Below, piece by piece: positions 30,414 through 38,623 of a stretch of 64,000 nucleotides of DNA. The position numbers and the translations under genes were made by a program. The stretch's first letter is position 1. Each line of letters begins with the position of its first letter. A model generated the notes under the pieces. That model was not told the origin of the DNA. It searched no databases and saw only the letters and a program-made list of their open reading frames with translations. Origin of the DNA: Mycolicibacterium austroafricanum (GTDB lineage Bacteria; Actinomycetota; Actinomycetes; Mycobacteriales; Mycobacteriaceae); contig NZ_CACSIP010000015.1 in assembly GCF_902705885.1 (NCBI RefSeq), positions 1 through 64,000 on the forward strand. The letters run 5' to 3'.

Positions 30414-30467
30414 TACTCGAAGAGTTGACCGATCGACACCGTTGTCTGTGCTAGCAAGGGCACACCA

Positions 30468-31511
30468 GTGGCTCGGCAGTATTGCCGCCGTCACAGTTAT
30501 GATTGGCTCGTGGTTGAGCCAGAAATATTTGCCCAGCGTGCGACATACTCGGCGCTGAGGGTCGAGGAATTGAGACGACGGTTGAGCAGCCGACCCGAGA
30601 CTAGCGCGCTACCAGGCCTCACCGTATTCTGCGCAGGCTCATACGCACGAATGGAAGCAAGTGAATATTCCGACATCGACCTGTTCTTTGTATATGGAGA
30701 TCCGGACGGAGCTAGTTCGCGGAGCAATATCGATGAAATCAGATTGTTCTCGGCTGTTATCGAGACTGCTAATAATATGGGCTTCCCTGCTTTCTCGAAC
30801 GATGGCCAGTACTTGTGCACCCGTGAATGCAGTTCAATTCTCGAGCATATGGGTAGTCCGGCCGATGACAGCTTAAATCTGTTTACTTTGAGAATGCTGC
30901 TATTGCTGGAAAGCAAGTGTTTGGTGGGCGACGGAATTTTTGACGACGTTCAGCGGCGTGTCGTCTCAGCGTATTATCGTGACTACCCAGACCACCAAGC
31001 TACATTTGAACCGTGGTTTTTGATCAATGACATTGGCCGCTTTTGGAAAACGCTGCTGCTAAATTACGAGCACAAGCGGAATCAGCCACCAGAACACGAA
31101 ATACAGAAAAATAAGCAGAAGGTTCGAAATTTCAAGCTAAAGTACAGCCGGATGACGACGTGCTTTGCGACGATTGCGGCGCTCGCGAGTCTCGAAAATT
31201 CGCCCTCGGAGGAGCAAATATTGCAGATTGTGCAGCGAACGCCTCGGGAACGTCTAGATGCCGTTCGTGTGTCGCTGCCGCAGGTTGCGGAAAAAGTACG
31301 TGCAGTGCTCGATCAATATTCCTGGTTTCTGGAGCAAACGGCACAAACTGAAGAACAGCTACGTAGCGGCTTCGAAGACAAAAAGCACCGTAGCGAACGC
31401 TTCGAGCGCGCCAATAACTACGGAGATGCAATGTTCGACCTCATCTCTGCTATCGGTGAATCGCGGGATAGTGCCGATAGTAATCGCCTACTAAGGTACC
31501 TGGTGATATAG
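30468..31511 (+). CDS. GlnD/DUF294-like nucleotidyltransferase
   Basis: 347 aa from the GTG at 30468, with AAGGG upstream; a GTG at 30510 is an alternative. The nucleotidyltransferase signature is CAGSYARMEASEYSDIDLFF: Gly57-Ser58, then the metal-binding Asp69 and Asp71. Later, LLLLESKCLVGD and VRNFKLKYSRM resemble the LLDARxxxGD and KLxxGGLRDI segments of GlnD and DUF294 proteins, although the Gly-Gly-Leu-Arg-Asp part is not kept. The rest is helical. These enzymes transfer a nucleotide to a protein or small molecule. It ends one base before the methyltransferase start, so the two are co-expressed. Lower G+C than the flanks. The target is unknown. Confidence 0.72.
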   Translation: MARQYCRRHSYDWLVVEPEIFAQRATYSALRVEELRRRLSSRPETSALPGLTVFCAGSYARMEASEYSDIDLFFVYGDPDGASSRSNIDEIRLFSAVIETANNMGFPAFSNDGQYLCTRECSSILEHMGSPADDSLNLFTLRMLLLLESKCLVGDGIFDDVQRRVVSAYYRDYPDHQATFEPWFLINDIGRFWKTLLLNYEHKRNQPPEHEIQKNKQKVRNFKLKYSRMTTCFATIAALASLENSPSEEQILQIVQRTPRERLDAVRVSLPQVAEKVRAVLDQYSWFLEQTAQTEEQLRSGFEDKKHRSERFERANNYGDAMFDLISAIGESRDSADSNRLLRYLVI

Positions 31512-31512
31512 G

Positions 31513-33741
31513 GTGCCTCGCGGTGCCTACGTTCTCTACCTCGGTGATAATATCGCGGCGCCTGCGTTTGAGTTGATGAGAAGGATCTGTCAGCCACGAT
31601 CAAGGTCCAGACCTCATGTCACGGTCCGCTACGCACGGCGCGAGTTGCCAGAGTTCGCTGAAGAATTGTATGACCAGGTATGGCTTGATCGCATCTATCT
31701 GTCAGGGCCGGACACCTTCGATGCGCCTTCGAATGCGGAAGGCTTATCGACCCTATTCGTACGATGTGAGTCTGAACAGCTAGAAAGATTGTCCTACAAG
31801 CCGGATTTTCCTGATAGCGTATTTCATCTTACACTCTATGATGGGCGTCCTTCTCAATTCGCGGAAAAAGCTTACCTGTTGTTGTGTACATTTGATTGGC
31901 ATCTAGAAGTTAAACTCCCGCCTTCTCATGTAGAGCCAATACGCAAGATAGCGGATGCAGCTGGGAACACACTTCCCAGGCTGACTCCCGCCGCGCGACA
32001 GCTTCTCGGACGCGTAACCAATGGAGACATTAAGGCTGAATCACTTCTTCGGATAGGCGATGACGTCAGGCTAGAATTGCTCAGGCTGACCTGTTATGAA
32101 CTCCATTCTATGGTCATGCCAAGCAGCCCTGAAGTTGGCAAAGGAATCGTACACAATCATGGACGAACTCCACCGATGGCTCAAGGTGAGCTATGGTCTT
32201 TTTTCGATTTGATTCGGGACTCGGGGGTCTTAAAGCCACGGGAGGCCGTTAATCGTGATCACCGGCGGAATGGTCTGTACATAACGCCTCCAGAAATAGC
32301 GAGTGACATGGTTGCATGCGCGCATGCGCTTTTGCCAAGCCAAAGTTACCCCATTGACTTTGGAGATCCGGCAGTCGGCTCTGGAATATTCGTCGCAGCA
32401 CTAGTCGGGGAATTCAATAGGGGGGACATACGTTCGGCTATTGGGGTTGAGGCCGACGAACGGCGTTCGGCACTTACCGCTGAGCGTTGGCGCCACATCG
32501 GCCTCGAAGTGAACTCCGACGATTTTGTCGAGAGGATACTGGGTGACGCTGGGGATGTGAATGGTGCTTGGCTAGCGCAGAAGCGAAATCTCGTCATTGC
32601 GAATCCGCCGTATGTACGCTCACAAGGGCTGGATGCAGCCAGAGTTTCTCATTGGAGATCTGCTTCTGGGGGCAAAGTCGGTCTAGTCCCCGACGCAAGA
32701 AGCGACCTATACGTATATTTTATTTTCGCTGCCCACACCTGGCTGGAGGCCGGAGGTGTAGCTATGTGGCTTCTGCCTACTGAATTCATGTTTACGCGGT
32801 ATGGGCAGGTGCTCAGAAAGTACTTGCTTGAGAAGGTTGATCTCATTCGGGTCCATGTGTACGGTGGTCCATCGCAGTTTTCGAATGCTCGAGTGTCTTC
32901 CTGTGTGGTGCTCTATCGGAAATCACATCCACAGTCGACCGGAAGTGTTGCGTTTACACAGGGGGGCACGCTGATGTCACCGGTCGAACGCGTTTCTGTG
33001 CCGTGGCGGGACCTGAATGCAGAAGGAAAATGGCAACGCATATTCCAGAGTTCTTTGCAGCCGGTGGGGACAAAGACTCTGGTTACGATCGGCGATCTAT
33101 TCGTCGTACGGCGCGGTATCGCGACAGGGGCAAACCGATTCTTTGTCATTTCGCAAGAGTTAGTCGATGCGCTGCAGATACCGGCCAGATGGCGAAAACC
33201 CGTACTTCCAAAAGCTTTCCTGATCCCGAGTGGAGTCATTGAAGCAGATAATCAGGGAAATCCGGGAAACATTCCTTTCTCCTGGTTGATCGATTGTGAT
33301 GCTCATATGGCCGAGATAGCAGCTGAAGCCCCTTTCTTTGCGGAATATCTAAAGGAAATCGAGATGGAGGTTGGGGACCGGGAACTAGTGCGGCGTCGCA
33401 AGCCTTTCTATCGTCAAGAAGCTAATAGGCCGCCACGTTTCGTTTTTACCTACATGGCCAGGCAGAACAGTGTCGGCAAGAGGTTCCGCCTCAACCGCAG
33501 CAACGCGGTGGCGTTGAACAACTATCTCTGCCTCTACCCGCTGGCCGGAGTAGAAACTTGGCTAGCGGCTTCCGTGGCAAATGAACTTTTGCTACTCGAC
33601 GCGCTTCGGTCCGTTGGCAATACGGCACTTAAGGCGAACGGGCGCGAGTACTCTGGCGGTCTTATAAAGCTAGAGCCCCGCGAATTGCGAGACTTGTCAC
33701 TTGCGGTAGTTCCATTGGGCCTGATTGAGGCTTTGACCTGA
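31513..33741 (+). CDS. 2H-phosphoesterase-like / N6-adenine DNA methyltransferase fusion protein
   Basis: 742 aa from a GTG. Residues 1 to about 130 show two H-x-T-hydrophobic motifs, His35 in RPHVTVRY and His105 in VFHLTLYD. They are 70 residues apart, as in 2H phosphoesterases (LigT/ThpR group). Residues 256-420 form a gamma-class amino-methyltransferase: YITPPEIASDMV, SAM-binding DPAVGSGIF (285-293) and catalytic NPPY (364-367). Residues 510-742 look like a target-recognition region (IGDLFVVRRGIATGANRFFV), as in Eco57I/TaqI-type enzymes. No PD-(D/E)xK or HKD nuclease motif is apparent. It probably modifies DNA; the 2H part may hydrolyse cyclic or 2'-5' phosphodiester bonds. It stops eight bases before the right direct repeat. 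Confidence 0.82.
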   Translation: MPRGAYVLYLGDNIAAPAFELMRRICQPRSRSRPHVTVRYARRELPEFAEELYDQVWLDRIYLSGPDTFDAPSNAEGLSTLFVRCESEQLERLSYKPDFPDSVFHLTLYDGRPSQFAEKAYLLLCTFDWHLEVKLPPSHVEPIRKIADAAGNTLPRLTPAARQLLGRVTNGDIKAESLLRIGDDVRLELLRLTCYELHSMVMPSSPEVGKGIVHNHGRTPPMAQGELWSFFDLIRDSGVLKPREAVNRDHRRNGLYITPPEIASDMVACAHALLPSQSYPIDFGDPAVGSGIFVAALVGEFNRGDIRSAIGVEADERRSALTAERWRHIGLEVNSDDFVERILGDAGDVNGAWLAQKRNLVIANPPYVRSQGLDAARVSHWRSASGGKVGLVPDARSDLYVYFIFAAHTWLEAGGVAMWLLPTEFMFTRYGQVLRKYLLEKVDLIRVHVYGGPSQFSNARVSSCVVLYRKSHPQSTGSVAFTQGGTLMSPVERVSVPWRDLNAEGKWQRIFQSSLQPVGTKTLVTIGDLFVVRRGIATGANRFFVISQELVDALQIPARWRKPVLPKAFLIPSGVIEADNQGNPGNIPFSWLIDCDAHMAEIAAEAPFFAEYLKEIEMEVGDRELVRRRKPFYRQEANRPPRFVFTYMARQNSVGKRFRLNRSNAVALNNYLCLYPLAGVETWLAASVANELLLLDALRSVGNTALKANGREYSGGLIKLEPRELRDLSLAVVPLGLIEALT

Positions 33742-33749
33742 AGCGATTC

Positions 33750-33891
33750 ACCGGGGATTTCGAGGTCGGCCTACGCTGAACGACATGCTCACCGAACTCG
33801 TTGCGCTGGACGGCGGGTCGTTCCGGATGGGGTCGACGCAGTTCTATCCCGAAGAGGCGCCGGTGCACACCGTCACCGTCACGCCGTTTGC
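33750..33891. repeat. Right 142-bp direct repeat flanking the island
   Basis: The second copy of the repeat at 30272-30413. It begins with 30 bases identical to the lipoprotein gene 3' end, including its stop, which serve no coding purpose here. It then continues into the intact FGE gene. Confidence 0.97.
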
Positions 33892-34663
33892 GATCGAGCG
33901 GCACCCGGTGACCAACGCGCAGTTCGGCGCCTTCGTGTCGGAGACGGGCTATCGCACGGTCGCCGAGATCGCACCCGACCCCGCGCTGTTCCCCGGCGCG
34001 GCCGCGGCGGACCTGGTGCCCGGGGCGCTGGTGTTCCGGGCCACCAGCGGCCCGGTGGACCTGCGTGACTGGCGGCAGTGGTGGGACTGGATACCCGGCG
34101 CGAACTGGCGACATCCGTCCGGCCCGGAAAGCTCCATCGAGGGCAGGTCCGAGCATCCGGTGGTGCAGGTGTGTTACACCGACGCGGTGGCCTATGCCCG
34201 ATGGGCCGGCCGTCGCCTGCCGAGCGAAGCGGAGTGGGAGTTCGCAGCGCGCGGCGGGGCGACGACGACCTATCCGTGGGGTGACGAGGCCGCCCCCGGG
34301 GGACGGCTGATGGCCAACACCTGGCAGGGCCGGTTTCCGTACCGCAACGACGGCGCACTCGGGTGGGCGGGCACCTCGTCCGTCGGGGTGTTCCCGCCGA
34401 ACGGCTACGGGCTCGTCGACATGATCGGCAACGTGTGGGAATGGACGACCACCCGCTTCACCGGTCGCCATCGGCTGGGCGCCCCCGCCGCGGCCTGCTG
34501 CGGACCGCAGGCTCCCGACCCCTCGATCAGCCAGGCACTCAAAGGCGGTTCGCACCTGTGCGCCCCGGAGTACTGCCACCGGTACCGGCCCGCTGCGCGC
34601 TCCCCGCAGAGCCAGGACACCGCGACGACGCACATCGGGTTCCGCTGCGTGGCCGACGGGTGA
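33785..34663 (+). CDS. Formylglycine-generating enzyme (sulfatase activator)
   Basis: 292 aa, homologous to M. tuberculosis Rv0712, which also follows atsA. Features are GGSFRMGSTQFYPEEAP at the start, EAEWEFAARGG in the middle, GNVWEWTTT, and the active-site cysteines Cys259 and Cys264 in CAPEYCHRYRPAARS near the C-terminus. It oxidises the sulfatase Cys to formylglycine with copper and oxygen. Its natural leader is now the right copy of the direct repeat, so the 3.3-kb island lies between it and atsA and may alter its expression. Confidence 0.95.
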   Translation: MLTELVALDGGSFRMGSTQFYPEEAPVHTVTVTPFAIERHPVTNAQFGAFVSETGYRTVAEIAPDPALFPGAAAADLVPGALVFRATSGPVDLRDWRQWWDWIPGANWRHPSGPESSIEGRSEHPVVQVCYTDAVAYARWAGRRLPSEAEWEFAARGGATTTYPWGDEAAPGGRLMANTWQGRFPYRNDGALGWAGTSSVGVFPPNGYGLVDMIGNVWEWTTTRFTGRHRLGAPAAACCGPQAPDPSISQALKGGSHLCAPEYCHRYRPAARSPQSQDTATTHIGFRCVADG

Positions 34664-34673
34664 ATTCGGCGCG

Positions 34674-35381
34674 CTAACGGACGTTGAGCGGGCGTGCGCG
34701 CGCCGGTTTCGCGGGTTCGCGAAGCGTGCGGTGCCCGACGAGCACGACCGCAAACGTCACCGCGGACGCCAACGCCAGCGGTACGGCGAGGTGGACTTTC
34801 AGCAACAGTGCGCCGGCCACCGCGCCGAGGAATATCACCACGATCGCCACCAGCCTGCGGTTGAACAACGCCCCCGGGTAACCCTGAACCCAGGTCTCAC
34901 CGGCCAGGCCGGCCAGCGTGGACGTGACCACGACAGTGGTCATGTCCCGTACGGCCAGCGCGCGGGCCACCATCGCCTGCTGTCCCATCACCGCGGCGGT
35001 GGCGGTGGCGAACACGATCTGGCCCTGCGCTCCGGGCAGCGGGTCGGCCAGCGCGGCGATCGCCAACCCGGCGAGCACCAGCCCGCCGATACCCAGCAGC
35101 GTGGTGATCCGCACCTGCCACCCCGGCGGCATGCCCCGCAAAACCAGGCCGGCGACCCATGCCGCGGCGGTGAACCCGGCCAGTGCAATCGCCGGACCCA
35201 GCACCGGAAGGTCGTCGGCCCCGGCGACGCCCATCCCGAGGATGACGATGTTGCCGGTCATGTTGCCGGTGAACACCCGGTCCAGGCCGAGAAAGCCGAC
35301 AGCGTCGACCACGCCGGTGACGAACGTCAGGGCCACCATCGACGCCAAAGCGATTCGCGGCCGAGCGAATTGGTGCCCCAC
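34674..35381 (-). CDS. DUF1275 (YoaK-like) membrane protein
   Basis: 235 aa from a GTG, about six to seven hydrophobic segments. The motif VDAVGFLGLDRVFTGNMTGN is the DUF1275 signature. Function unknown in general. It converges on FGE with a 10-base gap and lies three bases after the transporter gene upstream, so both may be one minus-strand unit. Confidence 0.85.
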   Translation of the reverse strand: MGHQFARPRIALASMVALTFVTGVVDAVGFLGLDRVFTGNMTGNIVILGMGVAGADDLPVLGPAIALAGFTAAAWVAGLVLRGMPPGWQVRITTLLGIGGLVLAGLAIAALADPLPGAQGQIVFATATAAVMGQQAMVARALAVRDMTTVVVTSTLAGLAGETWVQGYPGALFNRRLVAIVVIFLGAVAGALLLKVHLAVPLALASAVTFAVVLVGHRTLREPAKPARARPLNVR

Positions 35382-35384
35382 GGG

Positions 35385-36941
35385 TCAGAACACCAGGATC
35401 GCGAACACGGTGCTCAGGATCAGTCCGGCCATCACCGGAAGGAAGCACTTGCGCGCCAGCGTCAGAACGGGGACGCGGGCGAAGCCGGCAACCGCGATCA
35501 GCGACGACCACGCCACCAGCGTGCCACCGCCGGACCAGATGTTCCCCATCTGGCCGATGGCGGCCAGGGTGGCGGGATCCATGTCGACGGCGGGACCCAG
35601 CGCACCAGCCAGCGACCCCGTCAACGGCAACCCGCTGAAACCCGAACCATCCAGTCCCGCAACGATTCCGACCAGGAGGACGCCGAAGGCGAGCACGATG
35701 GGATTGGGCGTGATGTGGGACTGCGCCACGTTGATGAGGTCGAACAGGAAGGCGGGTCCGGCCACATCATCGGGCAGGCCCATGATGGGGCCGGAGAAAT
35801 CGCCGTTGCCGATGAAGAAGAAGCCCGCGATAGGCAGCACGATGCCCATCGCCTTGAAGGCGAACACCAGCCCATCGACGATGTGGGCGGACGAACTCTC
35901 CAGGAAGTCACGCTTGTCGTTGGTCAGACAGGCGGCGAACATCAGCAGCGCCGCGATACCGCCGACGATGCCGGCGGCGTCGCCTCCTTGCAGCGGCGGA
36001 ACCAGCGAGGTGAACTTGCCCAGCAGCAAGTACACGATGAACACCAGATACGCGGTGGGGACTATTGTCGCAAAAGTTCTGGCGGCCAATGATTTCGGAG
36101 ATTCCGGTGCCTCCGGCGCCGCCAGTTCCATCGTGGCGGTGCCCGTGGCCGGGCGGCCCGGGCCGGCCGTCACCGAGGATCCGCCCGGCACACCAGTTCC
36201 CGTCGGGCCGGGGTCCGCCTCGGGGGCGTCCCCGCCGCTGCCGGTGATGCCGAACTTGTCCGCCTTGTTCTCCCAGGCGGCGAGCAAATCCGGTGACGGC
36301 TTCTGCCAGGTCCGGCGTTGCATCACATAGGTGATGACCAACGCGGTGACACCGACGATCAGCGACAGCGCCAGCGACTTGTCGGCGACGCTGTCGGTGT
36401 CGACGCCGGCGGCGGCCGCCGAGATGCCTGGGGCGACTTTGATGATGTAGTCCGAGGACAACGCCATCCCCTGCCCGGCGATGGCGATCACCATGCCGAC
36501 CGACAGCGGACTCAGCCCTGCGCGGATCGCCACCGGGATCAGCACCGCACCCACCAGCGGGACCGCCGGCGTCGGCCAGAAGAACAGCGAGATCACGAAG
36601 GTGACCACCGCAAGCACCACGAAGCTGCTTGTCCCCGCGCGCATGACGTGCCGGAACGGGGTCACCATCAGCCGGTCGGCGCCCATCTCGCGCAACGCCC
36701 CGAGCATCGCGGTGACCAGCGCGATGATCAGGAAGATGTTGAACAGCTCCTGGGCGGCGACCAGGCTGGCGTTGAAGATCGAGGACAGCCCGGTGATGAT
36801 GCTGCCGGAGAAAGCCCACGCCGTCAGCATCGTCGCGGCGACCGCCGGGACGACGATGTTCTTGCGCAACGCCATCGTGATCAGGATGACGACGATGCCC
36901 GCCAGATATATCCAATGTGCGGCGCTGAGTTGTGTATCCAT
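35385..36941 (-). CDS. GntP/permease-like multi-pass transporter, paralogue 1
   Basis: 518 aa from the ATG at 36941. About eleven to twelve hydrophobic segments are split by a hydrophilic, Pro/Gly-rich loop of about 90 residues. Signature segments shared with the gene at 47528 are FFWPTPAVPL, AIAGQGMALSSD, GLDGSGFSGLPLTGSLAG and SGGGTLVAWSSLI. It may take up the substrate of the adjacent catabolic cluster. A TGTGCA-N2-TTG site lies 31 bp upstream of the start. The substrate class is not certain from sequence. Confidence 0.7.
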   Translation of the reverse strand: MDTQLSAAHWIYLAGIVVILITMALRKNIVVPAVAATMLTAWAFSGSIITGLSSIFNASLVAAQELFNIFLIIALVTAMLGALREMGADRLMVTPFRHVMRAGTSSFVVLAVVTFVISLFFWPTPAVPLVGAVLIPVAIRAGLSPLSVGMVIAIAGQGMALSSDYIIKVAPGISAAAAGVDTDSVADKSLALSLIVGVTALVITYVMQRRTWQKPSPDLLAAWENKADKFGITGSGGDAPEADPGPTGTGVPGGSSVTAGPGRPATGTATMELAAPEAPESPKSLAARTFATIVPTAYLVFIVYLLLGKFTSLVPPLQGGDAAGIVGGIAALLMFAACLTNDKRDFLESSSAHIVDGLVFAFKAMGIVLPIAGFFFIGNGDFSGPIMGLPDDVAGPAFLFDLINVAQSHITPNPIVLAFGVLLVGIVAGLDGSGFSGLPLTGSLAGALGPAVDMDPATLAAIGQMGNIWSGGGTLVAWSSLIAVAGFARVPVLTLARKCFLPVMAGLILSTVFAILVF

Positions 36942-36971
36942 CAACGGTCTTTCGTTGCAACTGCTCGTGGG

Positions 36972-36986
36972 CTGTGCAGTTTGATG
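36972..36986 (+). promoter_or_regulatory. TGTGCA-N2-TTG motif, copy 1
   Basis: CTGTGCAGTTTGATG, 31 bp upstream of the minus-strand transporter. It is one of four similar sites in the promoter gaps of this cluster. Confidence 0.4.
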
Positions 36987-37168
36987 CTGGAATGCTCGGC
37001 GCACACTCGGCCCGGGTCAACGACCAGAGTGCACACCGGTGGACAACTCTGCATGTGCAATGTGCTCCGAGCTTGTCCTCGAGGTGTCCGGGCGTTTCGT
37101 CTGCGTAACGATCCGCGTGTCGTGACCGCGCTCACCCGGTGCATGGTGCCCAACTGCACTCGGGATCT

Positions 37169-37183
37169 CTGTGCATGTTGGCC
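37169..37183 (+). promoter_or_regulatory. TGTGCA-N2-TTG motif, copy 2
   Basis: CTGTGCATGTTGGCC, 48 bp before the chosen MFS start. It is the least conserved of the four copies at its 3' end. Confidence 0.35.
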
Positions 37184-37231
37184 CGGACGGGCGCTGCCGT
37201 CGGGTGCCCCCGAATGGCACAGTTGCCCACG

Positions 37232-38620
37232 ATGACTGATACCGACAGCCGGACCGACGCCGGATCCGCGGCGGCGGGTGGTGACGGCACCCCGCTGGCG
37301 CTGGCAGCGCTGATGGCCGGAACGCTGGTCGGCACGGTGAGCAACAACGTGGTCAACGTGCCGCTGCCGGCCATCCTCGCCGAATTCGACGCCCCGCTGG
37401 GCAGCGGGGTGTTCGTCGTCGTCGGTTTCCTGCTGACGTTCACCGCCACCATGCCGCTGGTCGGCTGGATCGGCGACCGCTTCGGCAGACGCAGGGTGTA
37501 CTGCGTCGCGCTGGTGGGCACCGCGGTGTGCGCCATCGGAGCCGCGACGGCCCCGTCGCTTCCGCTGCTCATCGCGTGGCGCTGCGCAGGCGGCGCTGTC
37601 GCGGCTGCCTTCGCGCCCGCAGTCATGGGGCTGCTCACCTGGTTGTTCTCCGGGGAACGCCGGGGGCGGGCGGTCGGGGTGTGGGCCTCGGTGAACGGGA
37701 TCGGACAGGCCGTGGGGCCGACGATGGGAGGGTTCATCGCCGACGCCGCGGGGTGGCGATGGGTGTTCGTCCCGCTGGTGCCGGTGGCGTTGGCCGGCTT
37801 GATCGGCACCATGCTGCACATCCCGGCCTTCCCCGGGTTGCGGATCCCGTTCGACGTCGCCGGTGCGGTTGCGTTGACCGTCGGCTCCGGCGCGCTGATT
37901 CTCGGGGTCGCGCTGATCCCGCAGCCCGGAACCTGGGTCGCAGTGATCAGCCTCATCGGGGCGGCAATGGTGATACTGGCCGGTTTCGTCTGGCACAGTC
38001 TGCGCACCGACGCACCGTTCGTACAGGTGCGGCTCGTCGCCGAGACGCGGTTCGCCCGTAGCTCGTTGGCGGCGTTTGCGCTGATGTTCAGCCTGGGTGC
38101 CACTCTGCTCGCGGTGCCGTTGTTCGTCGTGGACAGTGGGCGATCCACCTCGACTGCGGGGCTGGTGCTGCTGGCCGTGCCCGCGACGATGGTGGTGCTC
38201 GGACCGCTCGTCGGGCGATACCAGGACCGCCTCGGGCCCCGCCGGGTGTTGCGCACCGGGCTGACCCTGCTGACCGCGGGACAGCTCGCACTGGCGGTCG
38301 CCGTGTCCGGCCGGATCACCGACGAGCGGCTGGAGACGGCGTTCCTGGTGGGCATGCTGGTGGTTACCGGCGTCGGCATCGCGCTCGTCCAGACGCCGGC
38401 GGCCACCGGGGCGACGCGGTCACCGGCAGGCGCGCAGGGGACCGGGCTGGGGTTGTACAACCTGATCAGGTTCAGCGGTTCGGCGGTGGGAGCCGCATGG
38501 GTGGCGATCGCACTCGACGTGGCCACCTACCCGGTGGTGTTCACCGTTGCCGCCGGCGTCGTGGTACTCGGATTGGTGAGTTCGTTCCTCGGCCCGGATC
38601 CGCAGCCGCTGCCACGCTGA
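37232..38620 (+). CDS. MFS transporter
   Basis: 462 aa from the ATG at 37232; an ATG at 37214 would add six residues. Motif A is GWIGDRFGRRRVYCVAL, and about twelve to fourteen hydrophobic segments are present. It belongs to the multidrug/organic-solute branch. It is divergent from the GntP-like gene and converges on pucR with a three-base gap. It probably moves a substrate or product of the catabolic cluster (inference). Confidence 0.85.
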   Translation: MTDTDSRTDAGSAAAGGDGTPLALAALMAGTLVGTVSNNVVNVPLPAILAEFDAPLGSGVFVVVGFLLTFTATMPLVGWIGDRFGRRRVYCVALVGTAVCAIGAATAPSLPLLIAWRCAGGAVAAAFAPAVMGLLTWLFSGERRGRAVGVWASVNGIGQAVGPTMGGFIADAAGWRWVFVPLVPVALAGLIGTMLHIPAFPGLRIPFDVAGAVALTVGSGALILGVALIPQPGTWVAVISLIGAAMVILAGFVWHSLRTDAPFVQVRLVAETRFARSSLAAFALMFSLGATLLAVPLFVVDSGRSTSTAGLVLLAVPATMVVLGPLVGRYQDRLGPRRVLRTGLTLLTAGQLALAVAVSGRITDERLETAFLVGMLVVTGVGIALVQTPAATGATRSPAGAQGTGLGLYNLIRFSGSAVGAAWVAIALDVATYPVVFTVAAGVVVLGLVSSFLGPDPQPLPR

Positions 38621-38623
38621 GGC

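Larger units (their letters stand above)
30414..33749 (+). mobile_element. 3.3-kb low-G+C two-gene island inserted between the lipoprotein and FGE genes
   Basis: Base composition changes at both edges. Two hand-counted lines inside give 29/60 and 25/60 G+C, against 47/60 for a line in the flanking FGE gene. Codon use shifts to A/T-ending codons. The island carries only a nucleotidyltransferase and a 2H/methyltransferase gene. No integrase, transposase, terminal inverted repeat or tRNA is visible. It is bounded by 142-bp direct repeats of host sequence. Entry by homologous recombination of a circular intermediate, or by unequal exchange, would explain this (inference). Confidence 0.85.

Noticed and set aside
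30414..30467. Strong promoter at the left edge of the island (TTGACC at 30425)
   Set aside because: A TTGACC is present but no convincing -10 lies at the right spacing, so no promoter is annotated.
30307..30558. A functional 83-residue protein from the first FGE start
   Set aside because: Similarity to FGE ends at the repeat edge after 35 codons. The remainder is chance read-through into island sequence and overlaps the nucleotidyltransferase gene.
30414..33749. Insertion sequence or transposon
   Set aside because: No transposase and no terminal inverted repeats. The flanking duplication of 142 bp is far longer than transposon target duplications.
34731..36330. Long plus-strand frames opposite the DUF1275 and GntP-like genes
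   Set aside because: The minus-strand genes have proper membrane-helix patterns and shared motifs. The plus-strand readings are low-complexity Arg/Gln/His or Ser/Pro strings.
37132..38526. 464-codon minus-strand frame opposite the MFS transporter
   Set aside because: Ala/Ser/Thr/Pro-rich shadow; the plus strand has MFS motif A and helices.
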